Positions 1 through 12,600 of a stretch of 64,000 nucleotides of DNA are shown piece after piece. Source of the stretch: Zopfochytrium polystomum (Eukaryota; Chytridiomycota; Chytridiomycetes; Chytridiales; Chytridiaceae); contig JAIVFJ010000053.1 of NCBI GenBank assembly GCA_025765615.1, positions 246,501-310,500 on the forward strand, in the 5' to 3' direction. Numbering within the stretch: the first letter of the stretch is position 1; every line of letters begins with the position of its first letter. The translations under genes and the position numbers were made by a program. The notes beneath the pieces are model-generated. The model saw nothing but the letters and a program-made list of their open reading frames with translations. It did no database searches and was not told where the DNA came from.

Positions 1-285
1 GTTGTTAGTGATGCAGGTCTCCAAAAACTGAAATGCCTGTGTTGATGTTCATGGAATGATGAATCATTACTGACAGGAGACTGCATGGCTGTATGTTGAG
101 AGGATAAAGGCAGTTACTTTGATGCATATCAAAAGAGAAGAGCAAAACACTTAGCAGATTGATTATTAGTTGATGGAGCAAGTTGGTTTTTGAGGACCTC
201 TGCTGTTTGTTGTACAATTGATATGAAGAGGCAGATAACCAGGATAGTAACAGTGGGTGTGGTGATTTCTGCATAGTTGTTTCGT
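1..285 (-). repeat. Ty1/copia remnant fragment
   Basis: This stretch matches about 51785-52165 almost base for base, including the shared segments around the ATG-rich end and the run before 'catagttgttt', but lacks about 45 nt present in the second copy. In the larger copy the same segment lies between recognisable copia gag and reverse-transcriptase pieces on the minus strand, so I call it part of the same family. Every frame is interrupted. The similarity stops near 285, where GC-richer host-like sequence begins. Confidence 0.6.
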
Positions 286-2115
286 CTGACACGCCCACTG
301 TGAGGTAGACAAAATATACGTGGGTCGCTGCCGCTCCGTGCCGCGCGACTGCCACGTTGCATCTGCTACGAATTCCTTCGCTCCTGAGAGAGTCAGCGCA
401 GTGATGAGACCAGACGTGCTGCGCGCGACTGCTGCCGCCGCTGTGCACCAGCTGACCAACTCCACCACGTCGTCGCCCTCCATGCCATTGTAGGTGTTCT
501 GGTGGCGATTATTGTTTTGTGCGTTGCTGCCCACTCTGGCAGAAACAGTATGACCGCTGCACCGCACTCTCAATCGCCAAGAGCAGTAGTTCGCACTGCT
601 CCGCCGATTTCATCTGCTTTGACAGCTCCACGATGAGCTGCGTCAGCGGTATCTCAAGGAGGCGGCCCCGCCGCTGTGCAGAGATACAGTACAGCGTCTA
701 TTGTGGAGACCACCAGCTGCGCCGAAGACGCTTGCACAGAAGCACGATGCACTCGATAGCATGCTCGTACAGCGAATCGAGCAGCTGCTTGACTGACGAG
801 GGTGAGCCAGTGCGAGTGAAAGCGGATGGACTCTCGTTTAAGCAATAATCGCGGCTTCGGCTGTCATAGATATTGTCATGGCTGGGGTGAGTTCGACGGA
901 GCCGTAAAGCTCCCAATAAAATATCCACCGAAATCACTTGACATGACCGAAATGCTACAATAAGCGTGTTTAAGACGCGCTATGTGGCACGTCGAAGAGC
1001 TGGCCAGCTGGTGTTGACACTTTCCTGCTCCATCCACTGCAACATGAGCAGACCAGGCGCGAGCCGGTCCTTGTACATTGCCTTGCGCAACAGACACCGC
1101 CTCTTGCGACGCGTCACTATTCGCCAACTCTTCCGCCAATGCCCCCCATATGTCGGCAAGCACGTCAGAGCCCAGACTGTACCCAGATTGCACCAACGTT
1201 CTCCATGTGCTAAAACGCACTGCCGCAGAAGAGACGGAAATGAGAGCGGTGACGGCGGACACGATTACTCCCACAGCCTCGCGTCGCATTCTGGCAACTG
1301 ACCGGAATACGTGGCGGCTTAGGCGAGATTGTGCTCTCTTAAGGCACTGTTTGGCTCCGTCTCCAATAAATTGCCTGCCGACGTAGCCCAGAAAAGCTGT
1401 TATCCCTACTGGCAGGAAGAGTACGGCGTCCATTTCTCGGTCTCTGAGCTCTTCATCGAGTTCAAGAGCTTCCACAGATAGCATTAGAGCTGCCAGCAAT
1501 TCACCTGCGTCACCATCATCTTCCATCATTGTGTTGTTGTCGACCCGAACGTGGCCGATTGGTTTCAGGGAAAACCTTCTCCACGCGCAGAAGGTAGATC
1601 TAGCCGGTCCACAATCGATTGCCAAATGCAAGTGACAGCCTCTTCGCTGATTTGCCGCTGAGCTCGCGCCAGCATTTCAATCATGATTGGGTGCTGCGGA
1701 ACATGCTGGTGCTCATCCACCACGACGGTTGTCATCGCTTGCCACACGCTCCAAGCAAGATTTGAAGAGTTCTCGAAAGCGGCAGCAGCTTGGAGGCGGT
1801 CAAGTAGGAGGGCTAGCAAATGTATCAAGGGTGTGCTTGGAATGCGTTTCTTTGACTTTGCTGCGCGAATCCAGACGTCTGTACCACGGCACGGTCGTAC
1901 AAGAACAAGTCCGCGACGGGAGGAAGAGCCATCCAAATGGATGCGGGGCGATTTCACCAAGAGCCGTGGAAGGTGCTCCAGCAGGCGTCTCGCGGCAACC
2001 TCAACCTCCCAAATGGCGAGTGCTGGGATTGCAACCTCTAACCGCAGGAAAACAGCAGCTGTGCAGCCCACTGTAGCAAGCTGCAGCATCGACATCCAAA
2101 CTTCAATCGGTTGAC
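285..2115 (-). pseudogene. Fragment of unrecognised helical protein gene, TE-flanked
   Basis: The minus strand holds several GC-rich coding stretches that join through plausible introns. One exon covers about 1575-2095; a GT...GCAG intron then leads to the exon starting GELLAALMLSVEALELDEEL near 1505; further helical stretches follow at about 700-800 (KQLLDSLYEHAIECIVLLCK) and 550-640 (IPLTQLIVELSKQMKSAEQC). The protein would be mostly amphipathic and hydrophobic helices, like a HEAT-type solenoid, but I recognise no family. No start methionine context is clear at the right end, and both ends run directly into transposon sequence, so this is probably a broken or displaced gene. It could also be an intact gene whose end exons I cannot see. 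Confidence 0.4.
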
Positions 2116-2562
2116 GAGGGAGCCGAGGGCTGCAGTCAATGTCCCTTCTACTGATTGGATCTGGCTGGAACCAAGGGGGTTGTTATTGGGATGGGTAACA
2201 GTTTTGCATGAAAGAATTCGCTGTGTTGGCTGATTGATGATGGATTGGGCTGCTGTGGTGGACACTACTGAAGGTGATGGTGGTGGGAGGTTGAGCTTGG
2301 CTTCAGTCAGTCTCGTGTTTGTCTTTATACAAAACTGTTACAAGGACCATCACGAGCAAAATGCTGCAAGTCGCCCTTGCAGAGCAGTAACAGGTCAAAG
2401 CTCCTGCACACTGCTTACACCAAAAGACCCAAAACTAACACCACTTAATACTCAGTGTATTTGTCAACAGCGCAAGCCAGCACCCAGGTCTGCATTGGCG
2501 GTGGCTCACTCTCCCATGGGCATTTGAGAATGATAACTGACAGTGACAATAGGTTCGGGTCC
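2116..2562 (-). repeat. Copia LTR (family B) fragment
   Basis: The segment from about 2440 to 2562 matches, in the same orientation, the LTR copy at 55935-56336 and the inverse of the LTR at 57141-57544 (shared blocks around 'cagcgcaagcc', 'aggtctgcattggcggtggc' and 'actgacagtcacaatagg'). It is cut off at 2563 by the chromovirus LTR. The part from 2116 to about 2440 has no match I can see inside the window and no supported gene. Confidence 0.55.
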
Positions 2563-2930
2563 TGTTATGAATCACCCTCTGGAAACCTCTGGAACCTTCT
2601 GGAACATTCCTTCATGGAACCTTGTGGAACCCTCTGGAACCTTCTTTGCTTTCCTGACTTGTCTTGTTGTCATTGGTATCATTGGTATCATTGTATTACT
2701 AATTGCTCTTACTGGAACTTTCTTTGAGTCTCGACAAGGAAGACTCTCCAAAGGTATAAAAGGGGGATGGGGGACCTGTCCCATCCCTCAAGTGAATTAT
2801 TGTTTCCAATACAATCATCACTCCTCTCAGTTCCTTGTCTGTCTTGTCCTGTCCTGCCCTGTTCCTGACATCATAATTCACTTCACCCTCTCTGCCATCA
2901 TGTCTGACCCAAACAACACCTTGTGCCCTT
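2563..2930 (+). mobile_element. Chromovirus LTR plus 5' internal stub (copy 1)
   Basis: The LTR runs from TGTTATGAATCACC at 2563 to TTCCTGACA at 2870 and matches the LTRs of the full element at 47711-50892, reversed. A TATAAAA box lies at 2754-2760 and an AAGTGAATTAT box at 2790-2800. Just inside the LTR, 2873-2883 reads ATAATTCACTT, the exact complement of that box. The first seven Gag codons (MSDPNNT) follow, and then similarity ends at about 2930. The copy is therefore 5' LTR, primer-binding site and gag start only. Its U3 contains perfect GAAnnTTC heat-shock units, though fewer than the full element. Confidence 0.85.
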
Positions 2931-3352
2931 TCTAATTTTCAACAGGGCACAACAAATTAGGATTTAATGATATGGTGTTTTGCTTGCCTATCGATCCATG
3001 GAGTTGGCGTTCAATTTCAGATTCCCTGATACAATTGACATGGCCACCTTTTGAGATGAGAGTGTTTCAACCACACTGCAACTCTCACCATCAAACATAT
3101 TTGTGATTGGGATGACCAATAGTTATGCAAGTGCCAACTCTCACAACCATGGCAACCTTGTGCAATTTCCTCATGACTTTGGCCTCTGTTACATCAGGCT
3201 AAGCCTCTCATTATCTTTTCTCACATAACTTCAGCCAAAGACAATTTGCTGTCCATTCATTGATAGAACCAGGACTGGTTGAGTAGTTTAACGATCCTCT
3301 AACCACTTTGCCAGTGCAATATCAAACATCATCTTCCACTTAGGGGGGAGGA
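2931..3352 (+). repeat. Copia internal fragment ending in polypurine tract
   Basis: About 2935-3160 is the reverse complement of about 51510-51745, a degenerate segment of the copia remnant in the right-hand cluster. At 3341-3352 a purine run (AGGGGGGAGGA) stands directly before TGTTAGGGATAAG, the expected layout of a polypurine tract before a 3' LTR. No open frame remains. Confidence 0.55.
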
Positions 3353-4160
3353 TGTTAGGGATAAGTGAAAGATGATCATCAGCACTGTATTGCCAATTAG
3401 ATGGAGGATGCTTGGAATAAGTGAACGATGATCATCAGCACAGAGTTGCAAAGTGGTCTCAGCATGGATTGGCACCAACTTGGCATGGTCTTCTTGGTGC
3501 CAGGCTGTTATGAATCACCCTCTGGAAACCTCTGGAACCTTCTAGAACATTCCTTCATGGAACCTTGTGGAACCTTCTGGAACCTTCTTTGCATTCCTGA
3601 CTTGTCTTGTTGTCATTGGTATCATTGGTATCATTGTATTACTAATTGCTCTTTCTGGAACTTTCTTTGAGTCTTGACAAGGAAGACTCTCCAAAGGTAT
3701 AAAAGGGGGATGGGGGACCTGTCCCATCCCTCAAGTGAATTATTGTTTCCAATACAATCATCACTCCTCTCAGTTCCTTGTCTGCCATGCCTTGCCTTGT
3801 CCTGCCATGTTCCTGACACAGGCTGCTGGCTTGGGAAAACGATCTATCTATTTTAGCCAAATGAATCTGGACTCAGGATTCAAACTATGAAATACCCTAT
3901 TATTGCACTTGGGGACTCAACACACACACATTGACTGCTTCAGCTTAACACCAGGTCCCGCATCACAGGAAATTCCACAGCCATACCTGAGTCCTCACCT
4001 CAACTGCATACTCTGATGAATTATCCGAACCAACTTCTGTAACAGAACACAATGTTCCTTCAAATAACCTTTGGCTCATTCCAAGGAGTACCAATGTTTA
4101 TCTTTCTTGGACACTCAACACTAACACTTTTTTGAGAGCAAACTATAAACAAGCTAAACC
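3353..4160 (+). repeat. Old copia 3' LTR, split by a solo LTR
   Basis: The sequence starting TGTTAGGGATAAGTG at 3353 follows a polypurine tract and reads as the start of a 3' LTR. It holds two near-repeats around 'aagtgaaagatgatcatcagcac' (3365-3450). The chromovirus solo LTR at 3506-3818 interrupts it, and it resumes at 3824. Its downstream end is not clear; I place it before the family-B LTR fragment near 4165. Confidence 0.45.
3506..3818 (+). mobile_element. Solo chromovirus LTR with target-site duplication
   Basis: A complete 313-bp LTR (TGTTATGAATC ... GTTCCTGACA) of the same family as the element at 47711-50892. It is flanked on both sides by CAGGC (3501-3505 and 3819-3823), a perfect 5-bp target duplication. 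No internal sequence follows, so it is the product of LTR-LTR recombination. It keeps the TATAAAA box, the AAGTGAATTAT box and alternating GAA/TTC units in U3. Confidence 0.92.
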
Positions 4161-4164
4161 TTGT

Positions 4165-4402
4165 TTCTGCTCCACTTAATACTCAGTATTTGTCAACAGT
4201 GCAAGCCAGCACCCAGGTCTGCATTGGTCGTGGCTTGCTCTCCCCATGGGCATTGTGAGAATTACTGACCCAGCGGCCAGGTCTGCATTGGCAGTGGCTT
4301 TTTCTCCCATGGGCATTGTGAGAATGATGACTGACAGTCACAATAGGTTTGGATCCGTCTTGTGCCTCTTGCTGCTAACCAGTCAGTTCCACCTAACACA
4401 AA
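4165..4402 (-). repeat. Copia LTR (family B) fragment with internal duplication
   Basis: Matches the LTR copies at 55935-56336 and 57141-57544. The block 'ccaggtctgcattgg...cccatgggcattgtgagaat' appears twice in succession here (about 4215-4265 and 4270-4325), a local duplication absent from the other copies. It ends near 'cagtcagttccacctaacaca', the inverted start of the LTR (TGTTAGGTGG). Confidence 0.6.
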
Positions 4403-4906
4403 GCTTGAAGGAAAAGAAGCCTCAGTGTAGAAAGCCTGTGCTGGCACCACACCATCAATCAAATTGGTCTGCAGCCAACACTGGCAAAATGCAGCCTGAC
4501 AAAGTGCCCAGAGCAGTACAAAGAACTTCAAGTTGAAGTGGTGGTTGTATCTGTGGAAGCAAGACTGCCAGTACGACTCTTGTTTCTTGCAGTGATGTGG
4601 GCACCAGCAGTAGCAGCTTCCACTCCCTCACTCAAAGTAGAAGTTTACAATTTGAACAGCAGCTCCAGCAATGAACAGAACTGACTGTCCAAAGAGGAGG
4701 AGAATGAATAGCTGACGACGGAGCATCGAATTCAAACGAGGGTGAGTGGCCTCCACAAACAGTAATTTGTTTCCTGTTGTGCTTCCAGCTGGGTGTTGCT
4801 CGCAGTGACCAAAACGAAGGTGGCCTGGCCTCCAGCTCCGTGGAATTGAATATTAGTGACTGGTGCCGTCCGAACTTGGGACAAGTCAACCAATCCATTT
4901 TTGACG
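4403..4906. other. Intergenic, upstream of DDB1
   Basis: No gene supported. This is the transition from repeat-derived DNA to the unique 5' flank of DDB1. No clear TATA box or repeated motif is visible. Confidence 0.4.
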
Positions 4907-7900
4907 ATGGCTTTCCACATCGCCACGGTGAAGAAGCCCGACTCCGTCTCACAAACTCTTCGCGGCTCATTTACGGCACCGGACGCCACCAACGTGATTC
5001 TGTGGTAAAACAACAAGCTGGTGCGAATAACGTCTCACTTTATCGTCCCGCCCTTCACCCCTTTAAGCAAATGGACACATCTCGAGGTGTACGTAGTGTC
5101 TGACAGCCATGATGACCTGATTTTAATGGCTGACATCGACTTGCCCTGCCGAGTTTCATACATTGAGCTATTTCGGCCTGCGGTAAACTTTCCGTCATTT
5201 CTTGATTAAGACTTCTAAATCGAACTCCTCAGGGGGAATTCTGCGACCATCTGTTCATAGCAACGGAAAAGTGTCAATTTTTTACCGCTCGCTGGAACGT
5301 TGGCCCCTTGGACGATGGATTCCCACTACTTGTTACCGAAGCCAGTGCTGATTTTCGAGAACGAACCGGCTCGGCGGTCGATACTGGGCGCGTCGGCAGC
5401 AAAGACGCCAAAGATCGAGTTGTAGCGCTGCATGTCTACAAGGGTCTTTTACGGATCGTTCTTCTCAACTCAATGATGATCGCTGGGAACAGTAGCGCCG
5501 GTGCGGGAGGCCTCGCCGGCGCAACATTGGGAAGGAAAACCGCAGCCACGACCGTCTCCAAAGTATTCTCGGACGTTCCAGCAGTGACGAAGGGGCCCGG
5601 TGCCACTGTCGAAGAAGGTTTTAATCTAAGGTATGCCGCGTATCTCACTCAAGTGCTTCTGCTTGTTTCTCTTTATTCACGCTAACGAATAGGGTCCGCG
5701 AGCTTCGAATGATAGACTTCTCCTTTGTGGAGTTGGAAGGGGACAGTGGGCCGGTCTTCGTGATCCTGTCAGAGGATACAAATAGTTCTCGGACGCTCAC
5801 TGCCTACAAACTCGACATAAAACTCCGTGAGCTTGTTAATCTTTGGGGCCCGACCATGGTTGTACCGAGCTCCAGCTGCATAATACCCATTCCGCTGAGC
5901 CAAGGTCCGCCAGCTTCAGCAAAAAACTTTTAGTAACTCTGAAGATAGGGGGTGGACTAATTTTATCCGCAAATCAGTCGCTGAGTTATTTCGGCTCGGC
6001 TGGCCAGGTCCAATTCTCACTTCAAAGCGAATCTCTCATCACCTGGTAAAATGCGGTGGAAACAAAATTTTCTTCCCACTAAATGGGGTTTTCAGCTTCG
6101 ACCACATTGAGGGAACGTCCTTCAGTGAAATGGTTGTGGCGGACGAGGGGGGTTCTGTCTTCGCTCTTTGCTTGGACGTTGAATCTTCGACCATATCTTT
6201 GGACCGGTTGGGGAAGGTGACGACTTGCAGAAAATTATCTCGCTTGACGTGCGATTTTACAAAAAGGGACCTCAACCGACTTCAATTACCGCACTTGGTG
6301 ACGGGCTTGTTGTGATAGGTTCCCACTACGGAGACTCCATCCTTGTGCGATTGAGGCCCTGGAATTCAATGAACACAGATGATGATTCGAATCAAGAACA
6401 TGGCTTTGAGGACTTGAAAACTTTCTCTAGCCTGGCGCCAACGATTGACTTTTGCGTGGTGGACACGGAAAAGCAAGGACAGGTTGGATGGTTGGTACTG
6501 TGAATATCTTCTCATGAAAAATCGCCCAGGGCAAGATAGTGGCTTGCTGCGGAACCAACAAGGACGGGTCTCTCCGGGTCGTACGTCGCGGTATGGGTCT
6601 GACTGCCCTGGCGGAGATGGATCTTTCGGGCTTCAACCGAATGTGGCCAATCTCAATTCGCGGCAGGTAGGCATTTCTGAACTTGTCATCTGTGGTAATG
6701 CTGGCACAGGTCCGCCGTAGTTCTTTCTTTCCTTTGTGAAACTCGAATCATTGGCTTCAACTTCGACGAAGAAGTTGAAGAGATAGAAATTGATGGATTC
6801 ACGTCGGATCAAGCAACAATATTTTGCGGGAATTTTGACGAAAACACGATCCTGCAGGTGTGCGACTGCGGTCCATTCATTCATTATAACCTTGAACGTG
6901 CTTCCAAGGTAACACGTAAAACATTGCAACTCGTGTCAATCGATGAGAAGAAAGTTGTCTCGGAATGGAAGCCTCCAAACGACTTGTCTGTTAACCAGAC
7001 ATCGTTTTGCAATGGCGTCGCTGCTGTAGGGGTCAGCGGAGGCGTCTTGTATCGTCTAATTGTAAATAAGCTTACCATCACTGAGACCGGGTACGATTTG
7101 ATCATTCATTGTCTCCACTGACGATTGATTCAACGTAGATCGTTAAAGTGTCCCAGCGAAATATCCTGCTTGGACCTTATGCACTTTGATACAGGGGACG
7201 CAGGCCCGCTCTGTGCCGTAGGATTATGGAACTACCCTTTCGTCAACTTGCTGTGGTTCGACAGCTTGACTGGTGCGGGAAAACTGGCACTGGAGGGTAA
7301 TGATGAAATCGAAGACAGGGTTGATTTCTTATATTTGCCCCAGAAAAGGTTCTTCCACGATCTGTGTGCATGGCTCAATTGGAGTCCTATTTTCATGTGT
7401 TCGTCGCTTTAGGTGTGCCCAAATTGGAGGGAGGCTATTGCGTTAATCATGCTGATTCTTCGTCTCCAGGTGACGGACATCTTGTCGCCTATCAATACGA
7501 TGTCATCGGCGGCGGTGTGAAAGACCGAAAAACGTATTCTCTAGGACTTCAGCCTTTTGAAGTGACCAGATTTCAGCATGCGGGAAAACCAGCCGTTTTT
7601 GCGGCTTCAGATAGACCCACTATTCTACACTGCTCGGGGACGAATCAAAAACTGACTTTCTCTACCATTGGTGTTAAGGTGCTTTTCAAGACCATGACCT
7701 TCGCAATCATATAATTGCAACGTTCAGGACATCATCGGCGTCTGCCCTCTGCCGTCAACAGCCAATCCGGACGCTCTTGCGATAGGAACGAGGACTGGAT
7801 TGACCATTGGCCTTGTTGACGCCGTGCAACGTTCGCACATTAAAACTGTGCGACTTCATGAGAGCCCTCGACGAATTTGTTACGCCGAAGCCTTGGCGTG

Positions 7901-9337
7901 TTTTGGAGTTCTTACGAGCAAGATAGTTACGGACAGTTTAGGAAATGATGAGGATGAAAGGTTTTTTCTGAAGCTGTTCGACGAGGACTCGTTTGAAGGT
8001 GAAAACAACGAGAATTGTAACATAATACCAACCTTTATTCGCCCGGATTAGTTTGGGATCAGTACACGTTTGAACTTACGGAGTCTGCCCACAGCATTTG
8101 TTCATTCAGAGGGGAATCAGGAACAACATATTTCGCCGTTGGAACGGCACAAACACTTCCTTACGAGGAGGAAGCTTCCAACGGACGAATACTTATTTTC
8201 AAAATTCAAAGCAGTACCGAACAGCGCCGAATATCGTTGGAAGTTGCCCTGGACGTCAAAGGATGCGTTTATGCCATAATGCTTGTCAAAGGTAGACTTG
8301 TAGCGGGAATCAATAATCGAGTGAGTTTTGGACGAACATGTGGATCAAACGAACGGTAACTTGAAAGTCTCAAAATCTAGGTTCAAGTCTTCCAGTTTAT
8401 CGAAGGCACAGACTTGTCCCCTGACATGACATCTGCTACAGACCTTATCCCTGGGAGAATCGTCCCCGGTCGACGCTACAATGGGTTTACTCAAGCGCTT
8501 TACCTTGCTAGCCATGGGGATTTTGTTGCTGTTGGGGACATTTTGAATTCGGTTACTATTTTGCAGGCAACTTGGGAGAACGCAACGTCCAATGGAGAAT
8601 TTCGGACCGGCCGCCTTGCGGAAGTGGCCCGTGATTTCGATAACGTCTGGACAACCGCCGTGGAAGCGTTCAGTGACGACCTGTATGTATGCGCAGAGGC
8701 TGGCTGCAATGTATTCGTCTTGAAGCGAAGAAGCGATGACGCTTCGGACGATGTCAACTTGCGGCTCGAACTGACAGCCCAATTTCATTTGGGAGCATAC
8801 ATCAACAAATTCAGGCACGGTAAGTGGTCACAGCTGCGCGCTCGATTTGACTCGATTGTAGGGTCGCTATTTTCCACAGCAACTACTTCAGATTCGAAGA
8901 CCGACCAAAACAGCATTTTGTTCTGTACTGTGAGTGGCATGATTGGTGCGATCCGGCAGCTTGAGGAATTGGACGCGTCCATATTAGGAGCGGTACAGGT
9001 TTCGATGGAGAAGATATTGCCGTCGGTTGGTGGGATCTCAAACTCCAGGTGCGTCGTCCAGACAACGTGTGGGCACGGCTCTCTTACTTCTCGTAGCTGG
9101 AGAGCTTTTACTAGCGACAGGCGTGCTGCAGAGGCCACTGGCTTCATTGACGGGGACCTACTGCTCAAATTTTTCACCCTCTCCGAAACGGTGCAGGCGG
9201 AAGTTGTAAGCAAAGCAGCGGATCTATTAACTTCGTCGGGGACAGCTGCAAAGAATACTAACGAGGGCAGAGATACGCTCACAGTGGAAAGGGTCCTTGA
9301 GCTGATAGAAGACTACCGGGTTGACACTGACAACTGA
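4907..9337 (+). CDS. DDB1: DNA damage-binding protein 1 (CUL4 adaptor), spliced
   Basis: DDB1 is the large three-beta-propeller adaptor that links substrate receptors to the CUL4 ubiquitin ligase in the nucleus. The start ATG at 4907 gives [18 protein letters not shown], matching the family N-terminus. Visible exons are 4907-5004, 5068-5182, 5233-5630 and 5693 onward, joined in frame across GT...AG introns (62-63 nt for the second and fourth, 50 nt for the third). The middle carries [20 protein letters not shown], typical of DDB1. The C-terminus holds the family signature around [14 protein letters not shown] and ends at 9337. I prefer DDB1 to its paralogues CPSF1 and SF3B3 because of the N-terminal ELFRP block and the C-terminal FIDGDL motif. 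A loop rich in Gly/Ala/Thr near 5480-5600 is longer than in animals. Confidence 0.9.
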
Positions 9338-9685
9338 CGTCGTTGACATGACGGCTGAGCACAAGGAGTTGGGCAATCGAGGGTAGGGTGTCAACTGTGT
9401 CTAAACAAGTAAATTTGAATTTGCACATTGCGCAGTACATGAGCTGCTCTTCTTGGGTAGCTCACTCTAACAGGAGAGAAAATGTCGGCGCAAAAGACTG
9501 TGTCCACCGTGTCCAGCCAAACTGACAACGGCATGTTACCATCTGAAAAGGGTCAGCTTAAAACGCTGATAACTCGGGATGTTTAAAGGATAAAAGAACA
9601 ACCGATAGAAGGGACCGTTATGAAAATGGTGGGAAAGTGAAGAAAGGAAAGGGAAGGCTAAGTTATTCAAGAGAAATTCGAAACA
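9338..9685. other. Convergent 3' intergenic region
   Basis: Lies between the stop codons of DDB1 (+) and the FAB1-type kinase (-). AT-rich; no gene, RNA or repeat visible. Confidence 0.5.
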
Positions 9686-12600
9686 CTACAAAACAGGCGG
9701 AAGGGTGATCTCGGGAGAAGTCGCATTTTCGCCTTGGCTCTCCGGCTTGAGCCATTTATCTGTTGGTCAGACAAAACAAAACAATTCAACAAACTAGAGC
9801 GGCCCAAATATAAATGAAAAGCAGCTTACCTGGAACAACAAGGAAATATTTGTCTAGTGCTCGGACGAATCTGTCCGCATACTGATCCGGCGGTATCACA
9901 GTAACGGCTTCCTCCCTTCCACCCCTTAGAGTCGTCTTTCCTTTGCTCTCTAGCTTCCTGTACCAAGTGTATGGGCCAACGAAGTCAACAATTCCAACGA
10001 TCAATTCCTGGGAGGGCTCGTCCACGCCAACAAGGAGAGAGTAGTCCATCACATTTGAGGACGCGAGGAACGCGGTATCGCTACGGACAGCGTCCAATAT
10101 CGCTTTCTTCGAAAACGCATGAACTGGAAGCAAAGACCTGTAGCGTCCGTCGATCCAATCACCGTCCCAGAGAACCGAGTAGGGATCGGGGGTGAACACA
10201 GGGGCAGACGATTGGCCGCTACCGTTTGGCGTGGGATCGGCAGGTGAAAGCGCGGCGAGGGGTTCGATTGCGGCATCCGAAAGTGGCATGTATTGAGAAG
10301 TGCGAAGCGAGGATGTAAAGGACGATGAAGATGGCCTTGCTGGCGATGAGGACATCACGGCCGATGAAGACGTCCCGCCAGTATATTGCGGTTGCGCCTG
10401 CTGTTGCTGCTGGAGATTCTGCTTCTTCGTATTCGCATGACGGTCCGAAACGCCCTTTAGGTCAAATTTCTAACAATTGGAAACCGTGAGTGTCCCACCA
10501 AGCAGCAAGCACCCACCAACCCTGGATACTTGAATATTCCAGAAAAGGTGCTCCATTACAAGAATATCCATCTCTGAGTTCACTCCAGTCACAAGATTTT
10601 TGTGCTTAATGGTGTAAATTCCGAAAATTTTCGCAAGCACTGTGGGGGTCTTGTCGGCCCTGCTTATATGATCAAAATAAGCGGGTGCGAACTTCAGTAA
10701 GGCATCTTTTTCGGCAACAGTCCAATTGGTGGCCAGCTGCTTTATGACAAGGCGATCATCTGCAAAAATAGGATGAGGGGTCAGCGAACATCAGAAGTTT
10801 ATTCAGTGTACCGTGTGTCTTAAAGAAGAATGCTTTACTCTTCCCTCCCGAAGCGCGCCACTGCTTGCATCTCGATAAAGACCTTATGAACGAGGCGTTG
10901 ATGTCACATCGTCGGCGCAGCTGCTCAAATTGCTCAGCGAAATACACCGTGCAAGAGAAAATTGATTTCCCTTCGGCAAACTCTGGTTTCGAAAGGTCGA
11001 GAAGAACGTTTTAAAAGTTTCGTATCATTTTAGATCTACTTAACTGTATCGGATGTGTGGCTTTCCACCGGTTCCACCAATGGGTGCATCAACTGCTTCG
11101 TGTGAAAACACTTTGATCTTCGTCCGGTATTCGTCCATCGATTCCCATCGGGAGGACTCAGACACTGCCGAGGCCGCAGCAATGGCAATGGCCGCAAATC
11201 CAGCCGACGAAGAAACTGCGGCTGAGTCACCACCGATCGCTTCTGGACTCGGCGATGGCGTTGCGGAATGCCCATGATTTGATTTACTCGGCCCGGATTG
11301 GGATGTTCCATTTGAATTAAGGTCTCGCAATTTTAACACTTCTCGTGTGTACTCAGCAGAACTAGGAGTATGCGGAGCAAACGCACCCTATCAGCCAAAG
11401 GCAAGTTACAAACTTCTCCAAACCTCAGAGTGAAGGCAATAATAGAGGTTGGTTCGTCATCGCGAACAATGATAAAAGAGTCCGGTAGCACAAAGCAGCT
11501 TTTCGCACTTCAAGAACGGCAAAGTCGGTCAGCTTGAAAACAGAGCAGTAGGGTTGCGAAGGACTACCTGATATACTCTGGGCACTCCCAAAATCGTCGA
11601 ATATCCAACTTGATGCTGAAATCCTTTTCCCATCCGTCGCAGACTGCGCCAACACGCTCCACGGCTTCAGCAAAAAATCTTCGCACATCATTTAGTTTTT
11701 CCATAGATCCTGACTCGGACAAATTGTCCAGCATCAACAAAAGACCCGATTCATCAACACGGCATTGTTCCAAAGCCGTCAACATTTGCGCTCGAAGGCG
11801 GAGCACAGTATTGTCGAGTTCAATCGGTGACAGCGGTGCAGACGACGAGAGAAAAAATGATTTCCTCGTTGGATGGGCCCACGATGCAGTGATTGCTGCT
11901 GCGAGAGCGGGATACAATGCAACAGCTGAAGGTGAAATTGCAGTATCGTTGGAAGATCTTGGAGACTCGGAAGCAGGGGCCAAGGCTGAATTAGCATCAC
12001 GGATGTCAGGCATTCGAGGAATAACCAGGTTCACAGCTTCAGAAACGCCGTCTGATCCTGTAAAATTGGCAGTGGTTGCGGTTGTGGTTGTTGATGAGCT
12101 TGGTGAGGCAGACTGCAGCGGCCCGCAAAAAGGTGTAAGGTGATCTCTAACTGAGCTATAGAATAATTGGATATCACGTCGAGTCTGTTGCAAGGCTAAG
12201 TCGGCATCTTGGAACAGGTGGTGGCGAGTGTTTTCTGAAGGAAAGGGAAGACTTGCGAGACGTTCTGGCTCCATCGGACTTGTCGGAGACGGTGATCTCG
12301 TGAGTGCCACACCGCTGGGAACTTCCTTCAAAGAATCAGTCGCATTTCTGCTCGAAAAAAATGTTGCTTTAAGGGAAGAGACGAAAGGTGGAGACGATGG
12401 TCGGATGGTTCTCCGTATGGGTCCAGGTGGCGGAGATTGGGATTCAGGGCGAGCTTTTCCTATATTCGACAAACTTAAAGCGTTGGGAAGTGACGGCAGC
12501 GGCTTCCAATCCGTATTTACGCTCAGTCTCCCGGAAGAATGGGAGCTCCGCAAATGCTGCGTTGGTGTCGAGGACCTTGAAGGCCACACCGTTGCAGAAG

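Noticed and set aside
4907..9337. Assignment as CPSF1/CFT1 or SF3B3
   Set aside because: The N-terminal and C-terminal blocks match DDB1 best; the others lack the FIDGDL end motif in this context.
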